From Streptomyces sp. APSN-46.1 (GTDB lineage: Bacteria > Actinomycetota > Actinomycetes > Streptomycetales > Streptomycetaceae), in the NCBI RefSeq assembly GCF_022815725.1, contig NZ_JALGRF010000005.1, positions 187,623 through 251,622 on the forward strand: 64,000 nucleotides of DNA, read 5' to 3'. The position numbers were made by a program, and so were the translations under genes. Shown in pieces: positions 16,796 to 24,852 of this stretch; within the stretch, counting starts at the first letter, position 1; every line of letters starts with the position of its first letter. The notes under the pieces were generated by a model that worked only from the letters and a program-made list of their open reading frames with translations, searched no databases and was not told the DNA's origin.

Positions 16796-18193
16796 TCAGC
16801 CGAGCAGGACCACTTCCAGCTCCGCCCCGGGCTCCACCGAGGTGACGTCCTCCGGTACGACCATCAGCGCATCGGCGTGCGCGAGGGCCGCGATCAGGTG
16901 CGAGCCCGTTCCGCCGACCGGGCTGACCGTGCCGCTCTCCGCGTCGTACTTGCCGCGCAGGAACTGGCGGCGGCCCGCAGGGGAGCCCAGCGCCTTGTCC
17001 GCCTTCAGCACCGCGCGCACGCTCGGCCGGGTCACGTCGGGCAGGCCCATCAGCGCCCGGATCGCGGGACGCACGAACAGCTCGAACGAGACGTACGAGG
17101 ACACCGGGTTGCCGGGCAGCGCCAGCAGCGGGATGTGGTCGGGGCCGATGGAGCCGAAGCCCTGCGGCTTGCCGGGCTGCATGGCGAGCTTGCGGAAGTC
17201 CACCCCGCCGCCGGCCACGCCGCCCCCGACCGCCCCGCCGCCCCCGACCACCGCGCCGCCGGCCACACCACCGTCCGCGCCGGAGCCGACCGACGTCAAC
17301 GCCTCCTTGACCACGTCGTACGCGCCGACGCTGACGCCGCCCGTGGTGACCAGCAGGTCGGCCCGGATCAGCTGGTCCTCGATGGTGGCGCGCAGGGTGT
17401 CGGCGTCGTCGGTGACCGCGCCCACCCGGTAGGCGATGGCCCCGGCGTCCCGCGCGGCGGCGGCGAGCGCGAAGCTGTTGGAGTCGTAGATCGTCCCGGC
17501 GGTGAGCGGCTCGCCCGGCTGGACCAGCTCGCTGCCGGTGGACAGCACGACCACCCGGGGGCGCGGCCGCACCCGTACGGTGGCCCGCCCGATCGCGGCC
17601 AGGAGCGCGATCTGCGGCGGCCCCAGCACCGTGCCGGCCGCCAGGGCCAGGTCTCCGGCCTGTACGTCGCTTCCGCGCGCGCGGACGTGTGCCCGCGCCT
17701 GCGCCGCGCGGTGCACCCGTACCTCTCCCGCGGCGCCCTCGGGCGCGGCACTGGCCGGGGTCATCCCCGCCGCGGCGCCGCCTCCCGTACCGCCGTCGGT
17801 CCACTCGACCGGTACGACGGCTTCGGCGCCGGGCGGCAGCGGGGCGCCGGTCATGATGCGGGCGGCCTGGCCGGGGCCGACGGTGGGCAGCTCATCGCTG
17901 CCCGCCGCGACGTCCCCGACGACCGTCAGCACCGCCGGGAACTCCTCGCTCGCACCCTGGACATCGGCGGTACGGACGGCATACCCGTCCATGGAGCTGT
18001 TGTCGAAGGGCGGGAGGGCGACGGGCACGGTGACGTCCTCGACCAGGACGCAGCCCTGGGCGTCGAGCAGCTGGAGCTCGATGGGCTCCAGCGGCCGGAC
18101 GGCGGCGAGGACGTCCGCGAGGTGCTCGTCCACCGACCACAGGCGCTGCTCGCCCTGCTGCCGGCCGGTGTCCTGCGGTGCGGAACTGGTCAA
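16796..18193 (-). CDS. MoeA-like / gephyrin-like protein (candidate Glp)
   Basis: 465-residue protein with MoeA N-terminal, MoCF and C-terminal domains: LPPFDNSSMDGYAVR (about 50-64), VVVLSTGSELVQPGE and VTTGGVSVGAYDVVKEAL. MoeA inserts molybdate into adenylylated molybdopterin. In Actinobacteria a paralogue, Glp, instead binds FtsZ and the membrane protein GlpR/SepX, and the nearby sepX fits that role. A Gly/Ala-rich insert (VAGGAVVGGGG type, about 40 residues) interrupts the MoCF domain after the ATP/MPT motif. It starts at TTG 18193, with GGAGG about 10 bases upstream inside the end of galU. Which activity it has cannot be decided here. Confidence 0.85.
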   Translation of the reverse strand: MTSSAPQDTGRQQGEQRLWSVDEHLADVLAAVRPLEPIELQLLDAQGCVLVEDVTVPVALPPFDNSSMDGYAVRTADVQGASEEFPAVLTVVGDVAAGSDELPTVGPGQAARIMTGAPLPPGAEAVVPVEWTDGGTGGGAAAGMTPASAAPEGAAGEVRVHRAAQARAHVRARGSDVQAGDLALAAGTVLGPPQIALLAAIGRATVRVRPRPRVVVLSTGSELVQPGEPLTAGTIYDSNSFALAAAARDAGAIAYRVGAVTDDADTLRATIEDQLIRADLLVTTGGVSVGAYDVVKEALTSVGSGADGGVAGGAVVGGGGAVGGGVAGGGVDFRKLAMQPGKPQGFGSIGPDHIPLLALPGNPVSSYVSFELFVRPAIRALMGLPDVTRPSVRAVLKADKALGSPAGRRQFLRGKYDAESGTVSPVGGTGSHLIAALAHADALMVVPEDVTSVEPGAELEVVLLG

Positions 18194-18197
18194 GGTG

Positions 18198-19100
18198 CTA
18201 CATCTCCTCCGTGACGTAACGGCGAAGCCAGGTGCGGAACTCCGGGCCCAGGTCCTCACGCTCGCACGCGAGTCGGACGATGGCCCGCAGGTAGTCCCCG
18301 CGGTCTCCGGTGTCGTAGCGGCGGCCGCGGAAGACCACGCCGTGCACCGGGCCGCCCACGCTCTCGTCGGCGGCCAGCTTCTGCAGGGCGTCGGTGAGCT
18401 GGATCTCCCCACCGCGGCCCGGCTCGGTCTCCCGCAGTATGCCGAAGATCGCGGGATTGAGGACGTAGCGTCCGATCACCGCGTAATTGCTGGGAGCGTC
18501 GGCCGCATCGGGCTTCTCGACCAGACCCGTGACCCGGACGACGTTCGGATCGTCGGTGGGCGCGACGGCGGCGCAGCCGTAGAGGTGGATGCTGGAGGGG
18601 TCCACCTCCATCAGCGCGACGACGGTGCCGCCGGTGCGCGCCTGGAGATCGACCATGTCGCGCAGCAGCGGGTCGCGCGGGTCGATGAGGTCGTCGCCGA
18701 GGAGGACGGCGAAGGGCTCCCGGCCGACGTGCGGCTCGGCGCAGAGCACGGCGTGGCCGAGGCCGCGCGGGTCGCCCTGGCGGACGTAGTGCATGGTCGC
18801 CAGGTCGCTGGACTCCTGGACCTTCTTGAGCTTGTCGTCGTCGCCCTTGGCGATGAGCGCCGACTCCAGCTCGTAGTTGCGGTCGAAGTGGTCTTCGAGC
18901 GGCCGCTTGTTACGCCCCGTGATCATGAGGACGTCGTCCAGCCCGGCCGAGACGGCTTCCTCGACCACGTACTGGATCGCCGGTTTGTCGACGACCGGCA
19001 GCATTTCCTTGGGCGTCGCCTTGGTCGCCGGAAGGAAGCGAGTGCCGAGGCCCGCGGCCGGGATGACGGCCTTTTTGATCACGGGGTGCGACTGAGTCAT
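18198..19100 (-). CDS. galU: UTP-glucose-1-phosphate uridylyltransferase
   Basis: 300-residue nucleotidyltransferase making UDP-glucose from UTP and glucose-1-phosphate, the donor for glycans and trehalose. The family core AAGLGTRFLPATKATPKEML (about 13-32), the sugar-binding VEKP and the RYDTGDRGDYL C-terminal region are all present. The length is typical. The ATG is at 19100. It is followed four bases later by the moeA/glp-like start and is divergent from the folate gene. UDP-glucose would also feed the exopolysaccharide operon at 41313-53339. Confidence 0.95.
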   Translation of the reverse strand: MTQSHPVIKKAVIPAAGLGTRFLPATKATPKEMLPVVDKPAIQYVVEEAVSAGLDDVLMITGRNKRPLEDHFDRNYELESALIAKGDDDKLKKVQESSDLATMHYVRQGDPRGLGHAVLCAEPHVGREPFAVLLGDDLIDPRDPLLRDMVDLQARTGGTVVALMEVDPSSIHLYGCAAVAPTDDPNVVRVTGLVEKPDAADAPSNYAVIGRYVLNPAIFGILRETEPGRGGEIQLTDALQKLAADESVGGPVHGVVFRGRRYDTGDRGDYLRAIVRLACEREDLGPEFRTWLRRYVTEEM

Positions 19101-19194
19101 GGCAGCACGATAGTGGTTCGTTCCGTACGTCCAGGTGAGATTCGAATGAATAGATCCACTTACACACCCATTCCACAGGAGATTTGAGGTCGTT

Positions 19195-19842
19195 ATGGCA
19201 GGTAACCTTCCACATCGTTCCGCCAAGACGGTCAAGACGGTCAAGACGGTCAAGACGGAGCTGCGCCGGGAACTCCTCGCCGCCCGCCGCGCCTTGACCC
19301 CCGAGGACTGCCGTACGGCGGCCCGCGCGCTCTCCCGGTCCGCCCTCGGGCTGCCCGAACTGACCGGCGCCGGCACGGTGGCCGCGTACGTCTCCGTCGG
19401 CACCGAACCGGGCACCCGCGAGCTGCTCGACGGGCTGCGGGCGGCCGGGAAGCGGGTGCTGCTGCCGGTGCTGCTGCCCGACAACGATCTCGACTGGGCC
19501 GTGTACGAGGGCCCGGGCAGCCTCGCCGAGGCCGCCCACCCGGGGAAGATGCGGCTGCTGGAGCCGGCCGGGCCGCGGCTCGGGCCGGACGCGGTGACCG
19601 GCGCCGACGCCGTGCTGCTGCCGGGGCTGGCCGTGGACGGGCGCGGGATCCGGCTGGGCCGCGGCGGGGGCTCGTACGACCGGGTGCTGGAGCGGCTGGA
19701 GCGCGCCGGGGCGCATCCGGCGCTGGTGGTGCTCCTCTACGACGAAGAGGTGGTCGCGCGGGTCCCGGAGGAACCGCACGACCACCCCGTCCAGGCGGTG
19801 GCCACCCCGTCCGGGGTGGTGCGTTTCGGTGACGCGCCCTAG
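19195..19842 (+). CDS. 5-formyltetrahydrofolate cyclo-ligase
   Basis: 215-residue ATP-dependent enzyme returning 5-formyl-THF to 5,10-methenyl-THF. The ATP-binding pattern GIRLGRGGGSYDRVL (about 158-172) and the N-terminal K-x-x-LR-x-x-LLAARR are present. The ATG at 19195 follows GAGGT by four bases. Four 9-base units AAGACGGTC/GAG (19225-19260) give KTVKTVKTVKTE just before the catalytic domain, a length-variable-looking linker. The stop overlaps the stop of the convergent hydrolase gene in a CTAG. Confidence 0.92.
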   Translation: MAGNLPHRSAKTVKTVKTVKTELRRELLAARRALTPEDCRTAARALSRSALGLPELTGAGTVAAYVSVGTEPGTRELLDGLRAAGKRVLLPVLLPDNDLDWAVYEGPGSLAEAAHPGKMRLLEPAGPRLGPDAVTGADAVLLPGLAVDGRGIRLGRGGGSYDRVLERLERAGAHPALVVLLYDEEVVARVPEEPHDHPVQAVATPSGVVRFGDAP

Positions 19843-22691
19843 TTCGAACCGGCCGGCTTGAGCGTCAGGGTCTCGACCGTCGCCTTGTTCACGGCCTCCT
19901 TGCCGAAGGGCCACTCCAGCAGCTCGCCCTTGGCCCACATCGTCGTCTGGTCGGTGTAGTGGGAGTGGTACGCGTGTCCCGAGGCGCCGGTCAGGTTGAT
20001 CCAGCGCGACTTGTCCAGGTCGTTGAGGTTGACGACCATCCGCATCGAGGGCACCCAGGTGACCTCGTACCCGCTGGAGGCGTTCCAGCCGGTCGCGTTG
20101 ACGGTGGCCTCGCCGCCGCCCAGGTTCCACGGGCCGCGGTTGAGGAGCCACTGCATGAAGCCGGGGCCCTCGGTGCCGATGGTCTGGTTCTTCAGCGTCA
20201 GCTGGTGCAGCCGGCCCCAGGTCCAGGTGGACTGGTCCTTGCCGAGCTTGGCGGTGAGCTCCCAGCGGGCGTCCTCCATGGCCCGCGCGAACAGTTCGTC
20301 GCGGGTGGTGGTGTCCTTCTCGTGCCGGTTCGGGGCGGGCGAGCGCCACCACGGCGACGTCTCGTCCTTGACGAGGCGGCGGACCACCTCGAACCAGCGG
20401 TCGCCGCCGTCCGGCTGCGCCGAGTCGGAACCGCGGCTGCCGCACTCGCGGACCGTCGTGGCCAGGTCGTCGACCGGGCCGCCCTCCTGGACGTTGACGC
20501 AGCTGCCGTCGACCCGCAGCTCCTTCGGCATCTTGTCGCCGAAGGACAGCTTGAGGATGTTGCGCCAGACCGCGTTGAAGTAGGCGGCCGCCGCGGAGTC
20601 GGGCTCCTGGGTGTAGTTCCAGCCGTCCAGCAGCTTCTGCGCGGAGCGCACGTCCGGGTCCTTGACCTGGATCTTGGCGAGGATGGGGGTCAGCAGCGCG
20701 GCGATCTCGCTGCTGTTGTCCATCTGCATGGTGCGCATGTCGTCGGTCGAGATCTTGCCGCTGTCCTTGATCTTCGCCTCGATGAGGTCGTTGATCCGCT
20801 GGCTGCGGGCGCCGTAGCCCCAGTCGGTGGTCAGCGTGTACGGGTACTTGCCCTGGCCGGTGCCGCTCTCGGCGACGGCCTGGTTGGCGGTGACGATGTA
20901 GCCGCGGGCCGGGTTGAGGTCGTACGGCATCTCGTCCTGCGGGATGTAGCCCGCGTTGCCGTCCTTGCCGCCCTTCCAGGCGTACTTCGAGTCCCAGCCG
21001 GGGGCGGGCATGCGGCCGTCGCCGGAGCCCCGGACCGGGATGCGGCCCGGGGCCTGGTAGCCGATGTTGCCGGTGGGGCCCTTGTTGTCGGCGTAGATCA
21101 GGTTCTGGGACGGGACCTCGAACTCGCGCGCGGCCGCCCGGAAGCTGTTGAAGTCCTTGGCCCGGTCGAGTTTGAAGATCGCGTCCATCGACTTGCCCGG
21201 GTCCAGGGCGGTCCAGCGCAGGGCTACGGCGTAGCCCTCGCCGCGGTCGGGGGCGGAGCTGGCGACGGGGGCGCGGGCGCCGACCGTGCCGAGTTCGTCG
21301 CTGCGGTCGGAGACCAGGGGGCCGTTGTTGGTGCTCCGGACCTTGATCTTCGTCTCGCCGCCGCCGGCGATCTTGATGACCTCGTCGCGGACGGTGAAGG
21401 GGAGCACCTTGTTGTCGTAGACGTAGCCCTCGGGCTTGATCTGCTCCAGGTAGAGGTCGGTGACGTCGGCGCCGAGGTTGGTCATGCCCCAGGCGATGTC
21501 GGCGTTGTGGCCTATGACCACGCCGGGCATGCCGGAGAAGGTGTAGCCGGCCACGTCGTACTGGCACTTCTCGGAGACGGCGCGGCAGTGCAGGCCCATC
21601 TGGTACCAGACGGAGGGCAGCTGCGGGGAGAGGTGCGGGTCGTTCGCGAGCAGCGGCTTGCCGGTGGTCGTGTGCTTGCCGGAGACGACCCAGGAGTTCG
21701 AGCCGATGCCGCTGCCGTTGGGGCCGAGGATCGCGGGGATCTGGTCCAGGGTGTTGGCGAGCGCGCTCATCCGGGTGCGCAGGCCCACGGCCGCGCCCTG
21801 GGCGGTGGCGTTGCCGGCGAGGCCGGTCGCGGTGCCGTTGGCCGTGCCGGAGCCGCTCGCGGAGCCGTTGCCCGTACCGGCGCCGGAGCCGGTGCTTCCG
21901 GAGCCCGTGGCGGCGGAGCCCGCGGAGCCCTGGGGCGTGTACTTCCCGCCGTCGGTCTTGCCGCCCTCGACGATCGGCTTGTTCCGGTCGAACGGGTACG
22001 GCGGGTAGAGCTCGTCGATCTGCTCCGGCGTGAGCTTGCCCGACATCAGCGCGCGGTCGATCTCGTCCTGCATGTTGCCGCGCAGGTCCCACGCCATCGC
22101 CTTGAGCCAGGCGACCGAGTCCACCGGGGACCACTGCTCCGGCGTGTAGTCGTCGCTGATCTTGAGTGCCGCGTGCTCGACGGAGAGGTCCTTGCCGGAC
22201 TTCCCCTTCAGGTACGCGTTGACCCCGTCGGCGTAAGCCTGGAGGTACTTCTTCGTCTCCGGTGAGAGCTTGGAGTCGTACTCGGCCTGCGCGACCTGGC
22301 GCCAGCCGAGCGTGCGCAGGAAGGCGTCGGCCTCCACCTGCCCGGCGCCGAACATCTCCGAGAGGCGCCCGGAGGTCATGTGCCGGCGCACGTCCATCTC
22401 CCAGAAGCGGTCCTGGGCGTGGACGAAGCCCTGCGCGCGGAAGAGGTCGTCGTCGTTGTCGGCGTAGAGCTGGGGGATTCCGTGGGCATCGCGCTTGACT
22501 TCGACGGTCCCGGTCAGGCCGGGCACCTTGAGGGTGCCGGTCGTCTGGGGGTACGAGGCGCGCACGGTGTCCACGCTCCAGTACGCCCCGTAGCCGAGGC
22601 CCGCGAAGAGCGCCAGGACCAGTACGAGCACGATCAGACGGGCGCGTCGTCCCTTCTTCTTGACGGAAGGGGCGGTTTCGTTGGCGGGCAT
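19839..22691 (-). CDS. Penicillin acylase-family N-terminal nucleophile hydrolase
   Basis: 950-residue S45 family precursor. A basic N-terminus and membrane helix (about 18-40) direct export or anchoring. The alpha chain is followed by a Gly/Ser/Thr/Ala-rich spacer (about 255-300). The expected self-cleavage site is G|SNSWVVSG, making Ser331 the new N-terminal nucleophile of the beta chain. Relatives cleave penicillins, acyl-homoserine lactones or echinocandin-type lipopeptides, so the substrate is open. The ATG at 22691 has AAGGA five bases upstream. The spacer is longer and lower in complexity than usual. Confidence 0.9.
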   Translation of the reverse strand: MPANETAPSVKKKGRRARLIVLVLVLALFAGLGYGAYWSVDTVRASYPQTTGTLKVPGLTGTVEVKRDAHGIPQLYADNDDDLFRAQGFVHAQDRFWEMDVRRHMTSGRLSEMFGAGQVEADAFLRTLGWRQVAQAEYDSKLSPETKKYLQAYADGVNAYLKGKSGKDLSVEHAALKISDDYTPEQWSPVDSVAWLKAMAWDLRGNMQDEIDRALMSGKLTPEQIDELYPPYPFDRNKPIVEGGKTDGGKYTPQGSAGSAATGSGSTGSGAGTGNGSASGSGTANGTATGLAGNATAQGAAVGLRTRMSALANTLDQIPAILGPNGSGIGSNSWVVSGKHTTTGKPLLANDPHLSPQLPSVWYQMGLHCRAVSEKCQYDVAGYTFSGMPGVVIGHNADIAWGMTNLGADVTDLYLEQIKPEGYVYDNKVLPFTVRDEVIKIAGGGETKIKVRSTNNGPLVSDRSDELGTVGARAPVASSAPDRGEGYAVALRWTALDPGKSMDAIFKLDRAKDFNSFRAAAREFEVPSQNLIYADNKGPTGNIGYQAPGRIPVRGSGDGRMPAPGWDSKYAWKGGKDGNAGYIPQDEMPYDLNPARGYIVTANQAVAESGTGQGKYPYTLTTDWGYGARSQRINDLIEAKIKDSGKISTDDMRTMQMDNSSEIAALLTPILAKIQVKDPDVRSAQKLLDGWNYTQEPDSAAAAYFNAVWRNILKLSFGDKMPKELRVDGSCVNVQEGGPVDDLATTVRECGSRGSDSAQPDGGDRWFEVVRRLVKDETSPWWRSPAPNRHEKDTTTRDELFARAMEDARWELTAKLGKDQSTWTWGRLHQLTLKNQTIGTEGPGFMQWLLNRGPWNLGGGEATVNATGWNASSGYEVTWVPSMRMVVNLNDLDKSRWINLTGASGHAYHSHYTDQTTMWAKGELLEWPFGKEAVNKATVETLTLKPAGSN

Positions 22692-22845
22692 CGCTGTCCT
22701 TAGAGGGGCAGGGTGGTCCTGGGAGTACTGGGAGCAACCATAGGCGCAGGACCGGGTCCGATGATCCGGCAGGGTCGAGCTCCTGAGGACAGGGCGGATC
22801 AGGGGTTTCACAATGTGGTTATCACGTAAAGAGCGCGTCAAATAT

Positions 22846-22872
22846 TAGGTAAGGTAACGAAGTACTTACCTA
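22846..22872. promoter_or_regulatory. Inverted repeat upstream of the antiporter gene
   Basis: TAGGTAAG (22846-22853) and CTTACCTA (22865-22872) form a perfect 8-base inverted repeat with an 11-base spacer in an AT-rich stretch between the divergent hydrolase and antiporter genes. A dimeric repressor site is the simplest reading. The left half resembles half of an iron box, but the whole does not fit one. Confidence 0.4.
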
Positions 22873-22910
22873 GACCTGCCGCCCGGAGGAAACGATCCGC
22901 CCGGCGCGTT

Positions 22911-22918
22911 GAGGAGGG
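22911..22918 (+). promoter_or_regulatory. Ribosome binding site implying a CTG start
   Basis: GAGGAGGG lies seven bases before CTG 22926, and no ATG, GTG or TTG is available in that frame near it. The first in-frame GTG (22971) has no ribosome site and would cut the first membrane helix. Confidence 0.6.
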
Positions 22919-22925
22919 CCGCCCG

Positions 22926-24431
22926 CTGACCGTCCACACGCTCAATGAGCTTCTGCTGGTCTGCTCGCTCGTGCTGCTCGTCGCGGTCGCCGCGGTGCGC
23001 CTCTCGTCACGCAGCGGCCTCCCCAGCCTGCTCATCTACCTCGGCATAGGCATCGCGATAGGCCAGGACGGCATCGGCAACGTCGTCTTCGACAACGCCG
23101 AGCTGACGCAGGTCATCGGCTACGCCGCGCTCGTCGTGATCCTCGCCGAGGGTGGTCTGGGCACCAAGTGGAAAGAGATCAAGCCGGCCCTGCCCGCCGC
23201 GATCGCGCTGTCGCTGGTCGGCGTCGCCGTCAGCGTGAGCGTGACCGCGGCGGGCGCGTACTACCTGGTCGGGCTGGAGTGGCGGCAGGCCCTGCTGGTC
23301 GGCGCGGTCGTCTCCTCGACCGACGCCGCGGCCGTGTTCTCCGTACTGCGCAAGGTGCCGCTGCCCGCGCGGGTGACGGGCGTCCTGGAGGCGGAGTCCG
23401 GATTCAACGACGCCCCCGTGGTCATCCTGGTCGCGGCCGTCGCGACCGTCGGCCCGGTGGACGAGTGGTACGTCCTGATCGGCAAGATCGCGCTGGAGCT
23501 GGCGATCGGCGTCGCGATCGGCCTGGCGGTGGGCTTCCTGGGGGCGTACGGGCTGCGGCACGTGGCCCTGCCCGCCTCCGGCCTGTACCCGATCGCCGTC
23601 ATGGCGATCGCCGTAACGGCGTACGCGGCCGGCGCGATGGCGCACGGCTCCGGCTTCATCGCCGTGTACCTGGCGGCGATGGTGCTCGGGAACGCGAAGC
23701 TCCCGCACTGGCCGGCGACGCGGGGGTTCGCGGACGGGCTCGGCTGGATCGCCCAGATCGGCATGTTCGTGCTGCTCGGCCTGCTGGTGACCCCGCACGA
23801 GCTGGCGCAGGACTTCTGGCCGGCCGTGGTCATCGGGCTGGTGCTCACCATGGTGGCGCGGCCGCTGTCGGTCTTCGTCAGCCTGCTGCCCTTCCGGCTG
23901 CCCTGGCAGGAGCAGACCCTGATGTCGTGGGCCGGCCTGCGCGGCGCGGTGCCCATCATCCTGGCGACCATCCCGATGGTGTCCGGCATCGAGGGCAGCG
24001 ACCGGGTCTTCAACATCGTCTTCGTGCTCGTCGTCGTCTACACCCTGGTGCAGGGGCCGACCCTGCCGTGGGTGGCGCGCAAGCTCAACCTCCGCGACAC
24101 GGACGAGGCCGCCGCCGACCTGGGGATCGAGTCGGCACCGCTGGAGAAGCTGCGCGGACACCTGCTGTCGTTCGCCATCCCGCGGGCCTCGCGGATGCAC
24201 GGCGTCGAGGTGAGCGAGCTGCGGCTGCCGCCCGGGGCCTCGGTCACGCTGGTGGTCCGGGACGGGAAGAGCTTCGTACCGGCGCCGTCGACCGTACTGA
24301 GGCGCGGGGACGAGCTGCTGGTGGTGGCGACGGACCCGGTCCGGGACGCGGCGGAGGCGCGACTGCGGGCGGTGGCCCGGGGCGGCAAGCTGGCCGGATG
24401 GCTGGGGTCGGACAGCGAGTCCTCGCACTGA
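22926..24431 (+). CDS. Potassium/proton antiporter, CPA1 (CvrA/NhaP2-like) with TrkA_C domain
   Basis: 501-residue cation:proton antiporter. About 12-13 hydrophobic segments cover residues 8-400; the ion-binding region is seen in SSTDAAAVFSVLR and AESGFNDAPVVIL. Residues about 415-490 form a TrkA_C-like regulatory domain (VEVSELRLPPGASVTLVVRDG). It probably exports K+ (or Na+) for pH and turgor control. Translation very likely starts at CTG 22926: a strong ribosome site precedes it, and starting at GTG 22971 would remove TVHTLNELLLVCSLV, half of the first helix. Confidence 0.9.
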   Translation: MTVHTLNELLLVCSLVLLVAVAAVRLSSRSGLPSLLIYLGIGIAIGQDGIGNVVFDNAELTQVIGYAALVVILAEGGLGTKWKEIKPALPAAIALSLVGVAVSVSVTAAGAYYLVGLEWRQALLVGAVVSSTDAAAVFSVLRKVPLPARVTGVLEAESGFNDAPVVILVAAVATVGPVDEWYVLIGKIALELAIGVAIGLAVGFLGAYGLRHVALPASGLYPIAVMAIAVTAYAAGAMAHGSGFIAVYLAAMVLGNAKLPHWPATRGFADGLGWIAQIGMFVLLGLLVTPHELAQDFWPAVVIGLVLTMVARPLSVFVSLLPFRLPWQEQTLMSWAGLRGAVPIILATIPMVSGIEGSDRVFNIVFVLVVVYTLVQGPTLPWVARKLNLRDTDEAAADLGIESAPLEKLRGHLLSFAIPRASRMHGVEVSELRLPPGASVTLVVRDGKSFVPAPSTVLRRGDELLVVATDPVRDAAEARLRAVARGGKLAGWLGSDSESSH

Positions 24432-24481
24432 GCGCGGGCCCTTCTGGGGCACGCGGCCACGGCGGATCCCGGCCGTTTTCC

Positions 24482-24500
24482 ATTAGAGCGGCGTTCTAAT
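24482..24500. promoter_or_regulatory. TetR-type palindromic operator candidate
   Basis: ATTAGAGCGGCGTTCTAAT is a near-perfect 19-base palindrome in the antiporter-MFS gap. It is of the kind bound by TetR-family repressors of efflux genes, but no tetR gene is adjacent. The remaining 24501-24852 is a long leader with a small CTCTG-cctgacg-CAGAG hairpin region near 24661 and no gene I can support. Confidence 0.4.
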
Positions 24501-24852
24501 TCAACGATTTCGCCGGCGTGTGGCCTGGTATGCCCGCGTTTAACGGGCTCCGGAATGCGAACTTCCAGTTAATCGCAGGTGAAGTCATGCATTGTCGTCG
24601 GAATCACAGGGCGTGATAGCCGCTCCCCCTGTACGATAAAGGCACACCAGATCGAACCAACTCTGCCTGACGCAGAGCTGGCGCGACCGCAAAGCGGCCG
24701 TGGCACCCTCCCGCAGTGGGCGCCCAGGTATCACTCGGTTCTGCGCAAGAGGACAGCTCTCGGGGCTCCCACATGTACGGGTGCGGCCGCTCACAAGGCG
24801 AAGCACCGTCCGCAGACGGGGATGCTCTACCAGGCAGCGGAAAGGCAAGGCC

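Noticed and set aside
19959..22265. Plus-strand frame of 768 codons
   Set aside because: Antisense shadow of the acylase gene with no ribosome site.
18910..22737. Minus-strand open frame of about 1,275 codons
   Set aside because: Shifted frame of the penicillin acylase and galU genes, rich in Arg/Gly/His; the true frames carry clear motifs.
22845..22863. Iron-regulator (IdeR/DmdR) box
   Set aside because: Only the left half fits TTAGGTTAGG; the right half has few matches, and a different inverted repeat explains the site better.
24501..24852. Attenuator or riboswitch before the MFS gene
   Set aside because: A long leader with small hairpins, but no recognised riboswitch core and no convincing leader peptide.
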